A stretch of 64,000 bases of DNA from Bacteroidia bacterium (GTDB lineage: Bacteria; Bacteroidota; Bacteroidia; Bacteroidales; VadinHA17), in NCBI GenBank assembly GCA_026391555.1, contig JAPLEB010000054.1:1-64000 (forward strand), written 5' to 3'. The notes under the pieces were generated by a model. That model had not been told where the DNA came from. It was given only the letters and a program-made list of their open reading frames with translations, and did no database searches. Both the position numbers and the translations under genes were made by a program. Shown one piece after another: positions 31,635 to 39,692 of this stretch (positions are counted from its first letter, which is position 1; each line of letters begins with the position of its first letter).

Positions 31635-31975
31635 ATAAGTGCATGTTTTTTCCAGGCATATAATAATCCTAAACCCAGAATAAAAAAGAATATCACAATT
31701 TCAATAAATGCAACCATTCCTACCTCTTTCATTACAACTGCCCATGGAAATACCAGTACTGTCTCAACATCAAAAACAAGAAAGAGAATAGCAAAAAGAT
31801 AATATCCAACATTAAACTGGAGCCAGGTTACACCCTCTGTAGGTATGCCACATTCATAAGGTTCAAATTTCTGGGGGTTTATTGATTTTGGAGCTACAAT
31901 CCCTGAAAAGATCAGAACCAATCCTACAAAAATGGCTCCCACAAGGAAAAATAAAATTAACCATTCATTACTCAT
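31625..31975 (-). CDS. nuoA: Complex I subunit NuoA
   Basis: A three-helix membrane subunit (116 aa) of the quinone chamber. Landmarks: [13 protein letters not shown] near 49-61 and [13 protein letters not shown] near 85-97 with the conserved acidic residues. The frame can be extended to a GTG at 32008, but a canonical -7 box covers that GTG. ATG 31975 is therefore chosen, and it gives the usual NuoA N-terminus. It is the first gene of the eleven-gene operon. Confidence 0.94.
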   Translation of the reverse strand: MSNEWLILFFLVGAIFVGLVLIFSGIVAPKSINPQKFEPYECGIPTEGVTWLQFNVGYYLFAILFLVFDVETVLVFPWAVVMKEVGMVAFIEIVIFFFILGLGLLYAWKKHALIWE

Positions 31976-32007
31976 AGAACATGATATTAGGTTTAGTTTA
32001 AGCCGCA

Positions 32008-32015
32008 CAAAAATA
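32008..32015 (-). promoter_or_regulatory. -7 box of the nuo operon
   Basis: On the minus strand, TATTTTTG (32015 down to 32008) matches TAnnTTTG and lies 32 bases before the nuoA ATG at 31975. No clear TTG is seen at the expected -33 distance. The position decides against the upstream GTG start. Confidence 0.6.
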
Positions 32016-32095
32016 GAATTATTTTTTTGTTTTGTGAAATTAATAACAGCATATAAAGGTGATAAATATCACATTATAATTGATCTTATTAATAT

Positions 32096-32103
32096 TAACT
32101 TTG
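32096..32103 (+). promoter_or_regulatory. Candidate -7 box upstream of the hdr-flx operon
   Basis: TAACTTTG matches TAnnTTTG. Transcription would begin near 32110, leaving a leader of about 155 bases before hdrC. A second, weaker candidate is TATCTTTT at 32209-32216 with TTTG at 32188-32191. A 13-codon open frame (ATG 32116 to TGA 32157) follows the first box; whether it is translated is unknown. Confidence 0.4.
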
Positions 32104-32264
32104 TACGCTGAAATAATGTTACTCCGCATCTATTGTAAAAAGGATTTAATAAGATGATTATGAAGTTTACAATATGATTTTATTCATTTTGTTTAATTCA
32201 TTAAAATTTATCTTTTAGCAGTTATTTACCGATATTTTTAATATTCAGAATCAATAAAAACATT

Positions 32265-32837
32265 ATGAGTTCAGATCCCCATCATTCAATAATATCAGGA
32301 CTTAGCAGTGACGTATTGGAACATACTGAAGTTAAGGTAAGTAAATGCTACCAATGCGGAAAATGTTCGGCAGGCTGCCCTCTTTCAGAAGAGATGGACT
32401 TTCCTCCAAGTGTAATTATGCGAATGCTCCAGACAGACAATCCTGATCTTGAAGAAAAGGTCTTACGCTCATTCTCAATATGGGTTTGTCTTACATGCGA
32501 AATGTGCTTTGCAAGATGCCCTATGAGCATTGATATTCCCAAAATGATGGATTATCTGAGGGAAAGATCATTAAAAGAGAAGAAAGCCAATCCGAAAGCA
32601 AAAGAAATTGTTGCTTTTCATAAATCATTTCTTGATTCAATAAAGTATACAGGAAGACTTTATGAAATAGGTTTGTTTATTGATTATAAAGCCAGAACTT
32701 TAAAGATTCTCGATGATCTGGCTCTTGCTCCTAAAATGTTGAAACGTGGTAAACTGAATATTTTTCCAGAATTGATAAAAGACCGTTCTGGCGTTGCTGA
32801 GATGTTCAAAAAATCTTCAAAAAAAAATAATACTTAA
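32265..32837 (+). CDS. hdrC: HdrC-like iron-sulfur protein
   Basis: A 190-residue protein with two 4Fe-4S sites: C28, C31, C34, C38 and C75, C78, C81, C85, the arrangement of the HdrC subunit of heterodisulfide reductase-type complexes. It wires electrons between HdrA and the HdrB active site. It has no membrane helix, so the complex should be cytoplasmic and not of the HdrDE type. It is the first gene of a seven-gene run that diverges from nuoA. HdrC-like proteins also serve in sulfate reducers and fermenters without coenzyme M, so the natural disulfide substrate here is unknown. Confidence 0.9.
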   Translation: MSSDPHHSIISGLSSDVLEHTEVKVSKCYQCGKCSAGCPLSEEMDFPPSVIMRMLQTDNPDLEEKVLRSFSIWVCLTCEMCFARCPMSIDIPKMMDYLRERSLKEKKANPKAKEIVAFHKSFLDSIKYTGRLYEIGLFIDYKARTLKILDDLALAPKMLKRGKLNIFPELIKDRSGVAEMFKKSSKKNNT

Positions 32838-32841
32838 TTAT

Positions 32842-33684
32842 ATGACTCTTGGATTTTATCCTGGTTGTTCCCTGAAAGGATCCTCCCGTGAATACGCAGA
32901 GTCGGTCCTTGCGGTTGCAAAAGCCTTTGATGTAGAAATTGAGGAGATCACTGATTGGAATTGCTGCGGGGCAACAGCTGCTCATAACCTTAATAAAGAA
33001 TTATCTCTGGCACTTCCTGCACGAATCCTTTCTCTGGCTGAAAAACAGGGGTTGAAGGAGATAGTTGTTCCATGCGCAGCATGTTACAGCCGCCTTACAG
33101 TTACTAAACATGAATTATCAAAAGACCCGCTTCTTAAAGCTACTGTTATTGAAGCAAATGGTCTTGATTATAGTGGATCTGTAAGTATTTTGAATATCAT
33201 CCAGATGCTCGACAAATATATCACTCCAAACCTCGGGGGACGGGTAGTAAAACCATTTGATCATAAAGTAGCATGTTATTATGGCTGTTTACTTGTAAGA
33301 CCTCATGAGATTCTGAAATTTGACCGCGAAGAAGACCCTCAATCTATGGATATTCTGATGCTTAAAACTGGTGCAACTCCCATTGATTGGGCTTATAAGA
33401 CAGAATGTTGCGGAGCCGGCCTGTCTGTTTCAAGAACAAGCTCAGTTGGCAGACTTTCCGGAAAAATAATAGAAGATGCAAAAGACCGTGGCGCTGAAGC
33501 AGTAATTGTAGCCTGCCCGATGTGTCATTCCAACCTCGATATGCGTCGTGATGCAATTAATACTTTTCTTGGCGAGAAAGTCGATATCCCGGTTCTGTAC
33601 ATTACACAAGCGCTTGGGCTTGCTCTGGGTATTGATAGAAAAAAACTTGGCCTTCAAAGGCATTTTGTAAAAGTAACAGTTTGA
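32842..33684 (+). CDS. hdrB: HdrB-like CCG-domain subunit
   Basis: A 280-residue protein with two cysteine-rich CCG domains. The first has Cys in FYPGCSL, the CC pair in NCCGATAAH, and PCAACYSRL. The second has Cys in CYYGCL, the CC pair in ECCGAGLSV, and CPMCHSN. In methanogens these bind the noncubane clusters that cleave the CoM-S-S-CoB heterodisulfide. An upstream ATG (32794) would overlap hdrC; ATG 32842, 4 bases after the hdrC stop, gives the canonical start TLGFYPGCS. No coenzyme M genes are evident, so another thiol or DsrC-like protein would be the acceptor. No dsrC is seen here. Confidence 0.9.
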   Translation: MTLGFYPGCSLKGSSREYAESVLAVAKAFDVEIEEITDWNCCGATAAHNLNKELSLALPARILSLAEKQGLKEIVVPCAACYSRLTVTKHELSKDPLLKATVIEANGLDYSGSVSILNIIQMLDKYITPNLGGRVVKPFDHKVACYYGCLLVRPHEILKFDREEDPQSMDILMLKTGATPIDWAYKTECCGAGLSVSRTSSVGRLSGKIIEDAKDRGAEAVIVACPMCHSNLDMRRDAINTFLGEKVDIPVLYITQALGLALGIDRKKLGLQRHFVKVTV

Positions 33685-33711
33685 TTATTAATAAGTATAT
33701 CAAGCAATTAT

Positions 33712-35715
33712 ATGTCGAAAATAGGGGTATTTGTCTGTCATTGCGGGGAGAACATAAGCGCAACAGTCGATTGCGCAAAAGTAGCTGAAACAGCAAGTAA
33801 ATATGATGGTGTTGCTTTCAGTGTCGATTATAAATATATGTGTTCCGATCCGGGGCAGAGTTTAATCAAAAGCGCAATTGCTGAAAAGGGGCTCACAGGA
33901 GTAGTGGTGGCAGCATGCTCACCAAGAATGCATGAACCAACTTTCAGAAAAGCTTGTGCGGAAGCTGGTCTGAATCCTTATATGTGTGAGATGGCTAACC
34001 TGCGCGAACATTGTTCTTGGGTGCATGAAAAGGGTGAGGCTACCACAGAAAAGGCAACTGATCTTGTCAGGATACTTGTCGAAAAAGTTAAGTATAATCA
34101 ATCTCTTAATGAAATCAGGGTTCCTGTAACCAAGACAGCTCTGGTAATTGGAGGTGGGATTGCCGGAATACAGGCAAGCCTTGATATTGCAAATACAGGT
34201 CATAAAGTTATTCTTATCGAAAAGGATCCTTCAATCGGTGGTCACATGTCTCAACTTTCGGAAACTTTTCCTACACTCGACTGCTCGCAATGCATTTTGA
34301 CTCCAAGAATGGTCGAAGTGGCTCAACATCCAAACATTACATTATATACTTACGCTGAACTGGAAAGCCTCGAAGGTTTTATTGGTAACTTCAAGGCCAA
34401 AATTCGCAGAAAATCAAAAAGCCTTGACGAAAAGCTGTGTACAGGTTGTGGTTTATGCACAACTAAATGTCCGACAAAAAAGATTCCGAGTGAATTTAAT
34501 GAAGGGTTGGGCAATAGGCCAGCTATCTATGTGCCTTTCCCTCAGGCTGTTCCTAATAAGCCAGTAATCGACAGGATACATTGCACATATTATACAAAAG
34601 GTAAATGCAGAATTTGCGAAAAAGTCTGCCCTACACAAGCAATCCGTTTTGATCAGGAAGATCAGATTGTAGAAGTTGAAGTTGGAGCACTTGTAATAGC
34701 TACAGGATTCAATATTAAACAGACAGATTTTTTTCCAGAATATGGTTATGGCAAATATCCGGATGTGATTACCGGTCTTCAGTTTGAACGCCTTGCATCG
34801 GCTTCTGGTCCGACATTGGGTGAAATACGCAGACCCTCAGATGGAAAAATACCGGAGAAGATTGTATTCTTAGCTTGTGCCGGTTCGCGCGATCCGGCAA
34901 AAGGAATTCCTTACTGCTCAAAGATATGCTGTATGTATATAGCAAAACATGCTATGTTGTATCAGCATAAAGTGCATAGTGGAAAATCCTATGTATTCTA
35001 TATGGATATACGGGCAGGAGGTAAGATGTACGAAGAATTTGTCAGAAGAGCGATAGAAGATGATGGTGTTAACTATATAAGAGGCAGGGTTTCAAAAATT
35101 TATGAAAAGAATGGCAAGTTGATTGTAAACGGGGCAGATACATTACTTGGAGCAATGCCCATCGAAATTGAAGCTGATATGGTGGTTCTGGCTACGGCAG
35201 GTATTGCAAATGATGGAGCTGAAGAACTTGCTCAGAAACTTCATATCTCTTACGATCCATATCGCTTCTTTGCTGAAGCTCATCCGAAATTGAAACCTGT
35301 AGAAACTAACACAGCAGGTATTTTTCTTGCTGGAGCTTGTCAGGCCCCACGCGATATTCCTGAGTCTGTTTCAATGGCATCAGGTGCTGCAGTTAAAGTT
35401 GCTTGTTTATTTTCTCAGGATGAACTTACACGCGAACCTATTATTGCAGTTGTTAATCGCCAGGCTCCACCTGCATACTCATCCTGTGTAGGCTGTTTCC
35501 TTTGTGTTTCTGCTTGTCCGTATCAGGCTATTGAGAAAGAGGAGATAAGAAACAGGAATGGAGAATTAATTAAGTCTATCGCTAAGGTTAATCCGGGTCT
35601 TTGCCAGGGATGTGGTACCTGTGTTGCCTTTTGTCGAACTAAGTCTATTGATATCCAGGGCTATACACATGAACAGATGTATACCGAAGTATTGGCTTTA
35701 TTAAATGAATATTAA
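33712..35715 (+). CDS. hdrA: HdrA-like FAD iron-sulfur subunit
   Basis: A 667-residue flavoprotein, the proposed electron-bifurcating centre of Hdr complexes. The N-terminal domain begins IGVFVCHCGENIS; the FAD-binding GGGIAG is at 147-152, and CSQCILTPRM follows at 191-200. 4Fe-4S motifs include C243, C246, C249, C253, a second around CRICEKVCP, and two ferredoxin sites near the C-terminus (CVGCFLCVSACP and CQGCGTCVAFC). The size and domain order match the methanogen-type HdrA, without extra fusion. It follows hdrB after 27 bases. Bifurcation is known for homologues and inferred here. Confidence 0.92.
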   Translation: MSKIGVFVCHCGENISATVDCAKVAETASKYDGVAFSVDYKYMCSDPGQSLIKSAIAEKGLTGVVVAACSPRMHEPTFRKACAEAGLNPYMCEMANLREHCSWVHEKGEATTEKATDLVRILVEKVKYNQSLNEIRVPVTKTALVIGGGIAGIQASLDIANTGHKVILIEKDPSIGGHMSQLSETFPTLDCSQCILTPRMVEVAQHPNITLYTYAELESLEGFIGNFKAKIRRKSKSLDEKLCTGCGLCTTKCPTKKIPSEFNEGLGNRPAIYVPFPQAVPNKPVIDRIHCTYYTKGKCRICEKVCPTQAIRFDQEDQIVEVEVGALVIATGFNIKQTDFFPEYGYGKYPDVITGLQFERLASASGPTLGEIRRPSDGKIPEKIVFLACAGSRDPAKGIPYCSKICCMYIAKHAMLYQHKVHSGKSYVFYMDIRAGGKMYEEFVRRAIEDDGVNYIRGRVSKIYEKNGKLIVNGADTLLGAMPIEIEADMVVLATAGIANDGAEELAQKLHISYDPYRFFAEAHPKLKPVETNTAGIFLAGACQAPRDIPESVSMASGAAVKVACLFSQDELTREPIIAVVNRQAPPAYSSCVGCFLCVSACPYQAIEKEEIRNRNGELIKSIAKVNPGLCQGCGTCVAFCRTKSIDIQGYTHEQMYTEVLALLNEY

Positions 35716-35727
35716 TATAGTTTATTA

Positions 35728-36177
35728 ATGGCTGAATTTGAACCAAAAATTGTTGCTTTCGTCTGTAACTGGTGTACTTATGCTGGAGCAGACCTGACCG
35801 GCACCAGCCGTATCAAATATGCATCGAATGTCCGTATTCTGAGGTTTCCATGTACAGGGCGCATAGATTATATGTTGTTGCTCAAGGCATTTGATGAAGG
35901 GGCCGACGGTATTATCGTTTCCGGATGTCATCCGAATGATTGTCATTATACTTCAGGTAATTTTCATGCGAGACGAAGGTGGATTATGTTCCGGTCATTA
36001 TGCGATTTTACCGGAATTGATACAAGACGGATTAAATTCTCATGGGTCTCTGCTGCTGAAGGTGCCAAATGGGCCGATATTGTCAATACAACGGTTGCGT
36101 CAATACGCGAATTAGGCCCATACACAGAATACAAAATAGTTGCTAATAACCCTGTAAAGGAGGTGAGTCATGGATGA
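35728..36177 (+). CDS. flxD: MvhD/FlxD-like electron-transfer subunit
   Basis: A 149-residue 2Fe-2S protein of the MvhD family (hydrogenase iron-sulfur subunit), which connects an electron-input module to HdrA. Conserved cysteines occur in FVCNWCTYAGAD, RFPCTGRID and SGCHPNDCHY. No NiFe hydrogenase (MvhAG) is present; instead three Flx genes follow, which identifies this as FlxD. It overlaps flxC by 8 bases. Naming follows the FlxABCD-HdrABC system described in Desulfovibrio. Confidence 0.9.
   Translation: MAEFEPKIVAFVCNWCTYAGADLTGTSRIKYASNVRILRFPCTGRIDYMLLLKAFDEGADGIIVSGCHPNDCHYTSGNFHARRRWIMFRSLCDFTGIDTRRIKFSWVSAAEGAKWADIVNTTVASIRELGPYTEYKIVANNPVKEVSHG
36156..36165 (+). promoter_or_regulatory. 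Strong Shine-Dalgarno before flxC
   Basis: AAAGGAGGTG lies 4 bases before the flxC ATG (36170), inside the end of the flxD coding sequence. Perfect Shine-Dalgarno sequences are rare in Bacteroidota, and most genes in this window have none. Confidence 0.65.
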
Positions 36178-36970
36178 TCTTAGAAAAAGGGCAAAAGAGC
36201 TTCTTGAAACATCTGCTGTTAAAGTTGTGATTGGCTATGAGCAGGGTACCGCCAATAAAACACGCGCACTTTTTGTTGAAAAAGCTGAAGATGCTGATTG
36301 TTTAATCTTCGACAGCCGTTGTGTTCAGAACCTGGCAACCTATGTTACGAAACGGGAGGTAAAAGATAAAGGTAAAATGGCTATTACAGCCACTTTGCCG
36401 GTAATGAGAAGTATTATACAACTGGCCTCTGAATTCCAGGTAAATGATAATAATCTGTTAGTACTGGGGATCACTCCGGAAAGTAAACTGGTTGAATTTA
36501 AGAATCTTTCTGAAGTTGAGACATTTGTACATCAGTATCAGATAGAGATTGATGCGAAAAACAAAGAGATGCTTGACAAGATTGCAAAAATGACACAGGC
36601 TGAACGCTGGAAGTTCTGGATTGATGAACTATCTCCATGCTTTAAGTGTTACGCATGCCGTGCTGCTTGTCCCATGTGTTATTGCCACCGCTGTACAGTT
36701 GATTTTAACCAGCCACAATGGATTCCTGTGCCATCTCATGAGCTGGGCAATCTTGAATGGCACATCATGCGAGCTATCCATCTTACCGGCCGTTGCATAG
36801 ATTGTGATGCATGTTATAATGCCTGTCCACTGGCAATACCAATTAATCTATTGACCAAGAGGATGCTGGAAGATGTAAAAATAAACTTCGGATCCTATCA
36901 GCCTTCAATTAAAGCAGATCATCTTATGTCAACATACAAACCTGATGATAAAGAAAATTTTATACAATAA
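36170..36970 (+). CDS. flxC: FlxC-like iron-sulfur protein
   Basis: A 266-residue protein. The N-terminal 140 residues are cofactor-free alpha/beta. The C-terminal part has dense cysteines: SPCFKCYACRAACPMCYCHRC near 154-174, then GRCIDCDACYNACPLAI near 208-224, consistent with two 4Fe-4S clusters. It fits FlxC, the linker between FlxB and FlxD in flavin-oxidoreductase Hdr complexes. It starts inside the end of flxD behind a strong Shine-Dalgarno and ends 3 bases before flxB. Confidence 0.82.
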   Translation: MDDLRKRAKELLETSAVKVVIGYEQGTANKTRALFVEKAEDADCLIFDSRCVQNLATYVTKREVKDKGKMAITATLPVMRSIIQLASEFQVNDNNLLVLGITPESKLVEFKNLSEVETFVHQYQIEIDAKNKEMLDKIAKMTQAERWKFWIDELSPCFKCYACRAACPMCYCHRCTVDFNQPQWIPVPSHELGNLEWHIMRAIHLTGRCIDCDACYNACPLAIPINLLTKRMLEDVKINFGSYQPSIKADHLMSTYKPDDKENFIQ

Positions 36971-36973
36971 TAT

Positions 36974-37999
36974 ATGAATATTGATAAGCGATTAGTCAGG
37001 AAAGACTCGCTGGAAAAGCTTTTCGATATCTTAAAGCAGAACAGTAAAACAATTTATGCTCCTTTCTCGAAGAACAGTAAAGTATCGTTCAGGGAAGCAG
37101 ATAGTTTTTCAGGCATAACAACCGATTACATTCAGACTACTCAATCATCAAAGGAAGTTGCCTTTCCCCGTAATGAAAAAATTCTTAATTATTCCAAGGA
37201 TAAAGAGGGAATGAAAGTTAAAGGAATTGACCTAAATGATATTCCTGAGGTGGTGCTTTGGGGAGTCAGGCCTTGTGATACCATGGGGATAGGAGAGTTA
37301 AGTGCAATATTTAACTGGGATTATAAAGACGAAATATACAATAACCGTTTATCCAGGGTTACAGTGTTTGGATTTAGTTGCAGTAAATCAGATGATTACT
37401 GCTTCTGTACCTCTGTCGGCGGTAATCCCGGAAATACTCAAGGAAGCGATATCCTGTTTACACAACTTGGAGAAAATGGCGATTATCTTGCTGAAATATT
37501 GACTGATAAGGGATCTTCAATTGTCTCAATATCATCAGCTCTTTTTGAGAAAACGGAGAATATTGAAAAAGAGAAATTTCTTGCAGAGGTTCCGGCCAGG
37601 TTTGAACGGGAAGAAATCAGGGGAAAGCTTGAAAAATTCTTTGATAGCCAGCTGTGGGTTGAGCAATCTTTAAAATGTATCGGGTGCGGGGCCTGTGCCT
37701 ATGTATGCCCTACATGTGCCTGCTTTGATATTCAGGATGAAGCACACGGTAAGTCAGGTTCACGTGTAAGATGCTGGGATTCATGCGGGTTTTCAACTTT
37801 TACTCTTCATACTTCGGGTCATAATCCACGCGAAGTTCAGTCCCAACGATGGAGGCAGAGGATAATGCACAAGTTTTTAATCATGCCCGACAGATTATCT
37901 GTATATGGATGTACAGGTTGTGGCCGTTGTTCCAGAGCATGCCCGGTTGATATGAATATTCTCGAACATTTAATTTCAATTCAGGAGGTTTCCTTATGA
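36974..37999 (+). CDS. flxB: FlxB-like iron-sulfur protein
   Basis: A 341-residue protein related to the AsrA/hydrogenase beta-type iron-sulfur subunits. The N-terminal half is cofactor-free apart from an SCSKSDDYCFCTS cysteine group near 133-145. The C-terminal half carries two ferredoxin motifs, CIGCGACAYVCPTC near 236 and CTGCGRCSRACPVD near 314. Its stop overlaps the flxA start in ATGA (37996-37999), so the two are translationally coupled. Proposed role: electron transfer from FlxA to FlxC. Confidence 0.84.
   Translation: MNIDKRLVRKDSLEKLFDILKQNSKTIYAPFSKNSKVSFREADSFSGITTDYIQTTQSSKEVAFPRNEKILNYSKDKEGMKVKGIDLNDIPEVVLWGVRPCDTMGIGELSAIFNWDYKDEIYNNRLSRVTVFGFSCSKSDDYCFCTSVGGNPGNTQGSDILFTQLGENGDYLAEILTDKGSSIVSISSALFEKTENIEKEKFLAEVPARFEREEIRGKLEKFFDSQLWVEQSLKCIGCGACAYVCPTCACFDIQDEAHGKSGSRVRCWDSCGFSTFTLHTSGHNPREVQSQRWRQRIMHKFLIMPDRLSVYGCTGCGRCSRACPVDMNILEHLISIQEVSL
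37983..37988 (+). promoter_or_regulatory. Shine-Dalgarno before flxA
   Basis: AGGAGG ends 7 bases before ATG 37996, an ideal spacing. It is the second strong Shine-Dalgarno in this operon and lies within the 3' end of flxB. Confidence 0.6.
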
Positions 38000-38832
38000 C
38001 AGACAACTTATATATGCCATACCTTATGAGGATTGAGAGAGTTACTTATGAGGCACCAGGTGTCAAGACGTTTATGTTGAGATTCGTAAATGATGACGAT
38101 CAGGAAAAGTTTAATTTCAAAGCAGGTCAGTTTGGAGAATATTCAGTATTTGGAGTCGGTGAATCAACTTTCTGTATCGCTTCATCTCCAACTCGTAAAA
38201 GCTTTATAGAATGTACTTTCAGGCAGACTGGAAAAGTTACAAATGCACTTTCCGGATGTGAAGAGGGAAGTATTATAGGGTTCCGCGGACCGTTTGGTAA
38301 TACTTTCCCAATTGATGGGTGGAAAGGGAAGAGCCTTCTTTTTATTGCAGGAGGAATAGCCTTACCCCCAATGCGTTGCGTAATCTGGAATGCACTTGAC
38401 CTGAGAGAAAATTTCAAGGATATTACTATTATTTACGGTGCAAGAACAGTCAAAGATCTGGTGTATAAGTATGAACTGCAGGAATGGGAGAGACGTAAGG
38501 ATGTTCAACTGATAACTACTGTCGATCCTGGGGGAGAATCGCCCGACTGGAAAGGAGAGATAGGTTTTGTACCTACAATAGTTGAGAAAATTGCTCCTTC
38601 ATCAAAAGATACAATAGCCATAGTTTGCGGACCACCAGTGATGATAAAATATACTTTTCCTATACTTTCCAGCCTTGGTTTTACAGATGAAAATATTTTT
38701 ACAACTCTTGAAAACCGGATGAAATGTGGCTTTGGTAAATGTGGTCGGTGCAATGTTGGTAAAGTATATGTTTGCAAGGATGGCCCTGTGTTTACTTTAT
38801 CCCAACTGAAAAATCTCCCCGACGAATACTAA
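37996..38832 (+). CDS. flxA: FlxA-like FAD/NAD(P)-binding oxidoreductase
   Basis: A 278-residue ferredoxin-reductase-type flavoprotein, proposed to oxidise NADH and feed the Hdr complex. The FAD-binding barrel occupies about 10-100 (FKAGQFGEYSVFG). A Rossmann-type NAD domain follows (FIAGGIALPPMR near 116, CGPPVMIKYT near 213). A C-terminal 2Fe-2S cysteine cluster CGFGKCGRCNVG plus a later Cys is as in PyrK/AsrB relatives. It is the last gene of the operon and is convergent with truA, overlapping its 3' end by 4 bases. Confidence 0.88.
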   Translation: MTDNLYMPYLMRIERVTYEAPGVKTFMLRFVNDDDQEKFNFKAGQFGEYSVFGVGESTFCIASSPTRKSFIECTFRQTGKVTNALSGCEEGSIIGFRGPFGNTFPIDGWKGKSLLFIAGGIALPPMRCVIWNALDLRENFKDITIIYGARTVKDLVYKYELQEWERRKDVQLITTVDPGGESPDWKGEIGFVPTIVEKIAPSSKDTIAIVCGPPVMIKYTFPILSSLGFTDENIFTTLENRMKCGFGKCGRCNVGKVYVCKDGPVFTLSQLKNLPDEY

Positions 38833-39593
38833 AGAGATTTAACAAATATTTCTTCAGGATACTCAATTTCAGCAAGAAACAAACCACTGGCAGGAGCTGA
38901 TTTCCCTGCTCTGCATCTGTCTTTGGCGAGAATTATCTCTTCAAATTCTTTAAGATTCATTTTTTCAAAGCCTATTTCAACCATCGTTCCAACTATTGCC
39001 CTTACCATATTTCTGAGAAATCGATCTGCCTTGATCGTAAATACCAATCGGTTATCTGCCTCTTCCCAAATAGCATTATAGATTTTGCAGATATTGGTTT
39101 TTGAGTTTGAATGAAGCCTGCTGAAGCTGGTAAAATCTGAATGATTGAATAACAACCTGCATGCTTCATTCATCGCGACAATGTTAATATTTCCATGCAG
39201 GAACCAGCTTGAATTGTCAAAGAATGGGTCTTTGATTTTCGAAATGTAATACTTGTAACTTCTGGAGATGGCACTATACCTGGCGTTTGAATCAGGAAAT
39301 ACTTTTTTTATTGAATTAACTGAAATATCACCGGGGAGGTATCGGTTGAGCCTGAATACAAGGTTACTTACATTGGAAAGATCAGGCGAAATACTATCAA
39401 AATGAGCGCAGAAGACCAAAGCATGCACACCGGCATCTGTTCTTCCGGCGCCAATAGTGGAGATTTTTTCACTAAGAACGACACTCAAAGCTTCATCTAA
39501 AATCTTCTGCACAGTAACAGAATTGGGCTGTATTTGCCAGCCGTGATAGGAAGTACCTTTATATGAGATAAATATGAAGTATCGTGTTTTCAC
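38829..39593 (-). CDS. truA: tRNA pseudouridine(38-40) synthase TruA
   Basis: Isomerises uridines 38-40 of the tRNA anticodon stem. The catalytic aspartate lies in GAGRTDAGVHAL, and other family marks are YKGTSYHGWQ near the N-terminus and DRFLRNMVRAIVGTMVEIG. The frame extends upstream to a TTG at 39623, but an exact -7 box lies inside that extension. GTG 39593 (254 aa, beginning MKTRYFIF) is therefore preferred, giving a very short leader. Its 3' end overlaps flxA by 4 bases. Confidence 0.92.
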   Translation of the reverse strand: MKTRYFIFISYKGTSYHGWQIQPNSVTVQKILDEALSVVLSEKISTIGAGRTDAGVHALVFCAHFDSISPDLSNVSNLVFRLNRYLPGDISVNSIKKVFPDSNARYSAISRSYKYYISKIKDPFFDNSSWFLHGNINIVAMNEACRLLFNHSDFTSFSRLHSNSKTNICKIYNAIWEEADNRLVFTIKADRFLRNMVRAIVGTMVEIGFEKMNLKEFEEIILAKDRCRAGKSAPASGLFLAEIEYPEEIFVKSL

Positions 39594-39606
39594 AACCCTG
39601 TTTCTA

Positions 39607-39614
39607 CAAATATA
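39607..39614 (-). promoter_or_regulatory. -7 box of truA
   Basis: On the minus strand TATATTTG (39614 to 39607) matches TAnnTTTG exactly and ends 14 bases before the proposed GTG start at 39593, implying a nearly leaderless mRNA. Confidence 0.55.
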
Positions 39615-39636
39615 ACCATTCAATAAAACATTAATG

Positions 39637-39672
39637 AAAAAAGAGGCTCACAATTGGGCGAGCCTCTTTTTT
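39637..39672 (-). terminator. Rho-independent terminator of the galactose operon
   Basis: A 13-bp perfect stem pairs 39637-39649 (AAAAAAGAGGCTC) with 39660-39672 (GAGCCTCTTTTTT) around a 10-base loop. A-tract and T-tract make it work on both strands. It follows the sugar transporter stop at 39693. Confidence 0.88.
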
Positions 39673-39692
39673 AAAAAGTTTAAAAAATGAGT

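Noticed and set aside
32794..32841. Longer hdrB start overlapping hdrC
   Set aside because: The added residues lack family similarity; ATG 32842 follows the hdrC stop closely.
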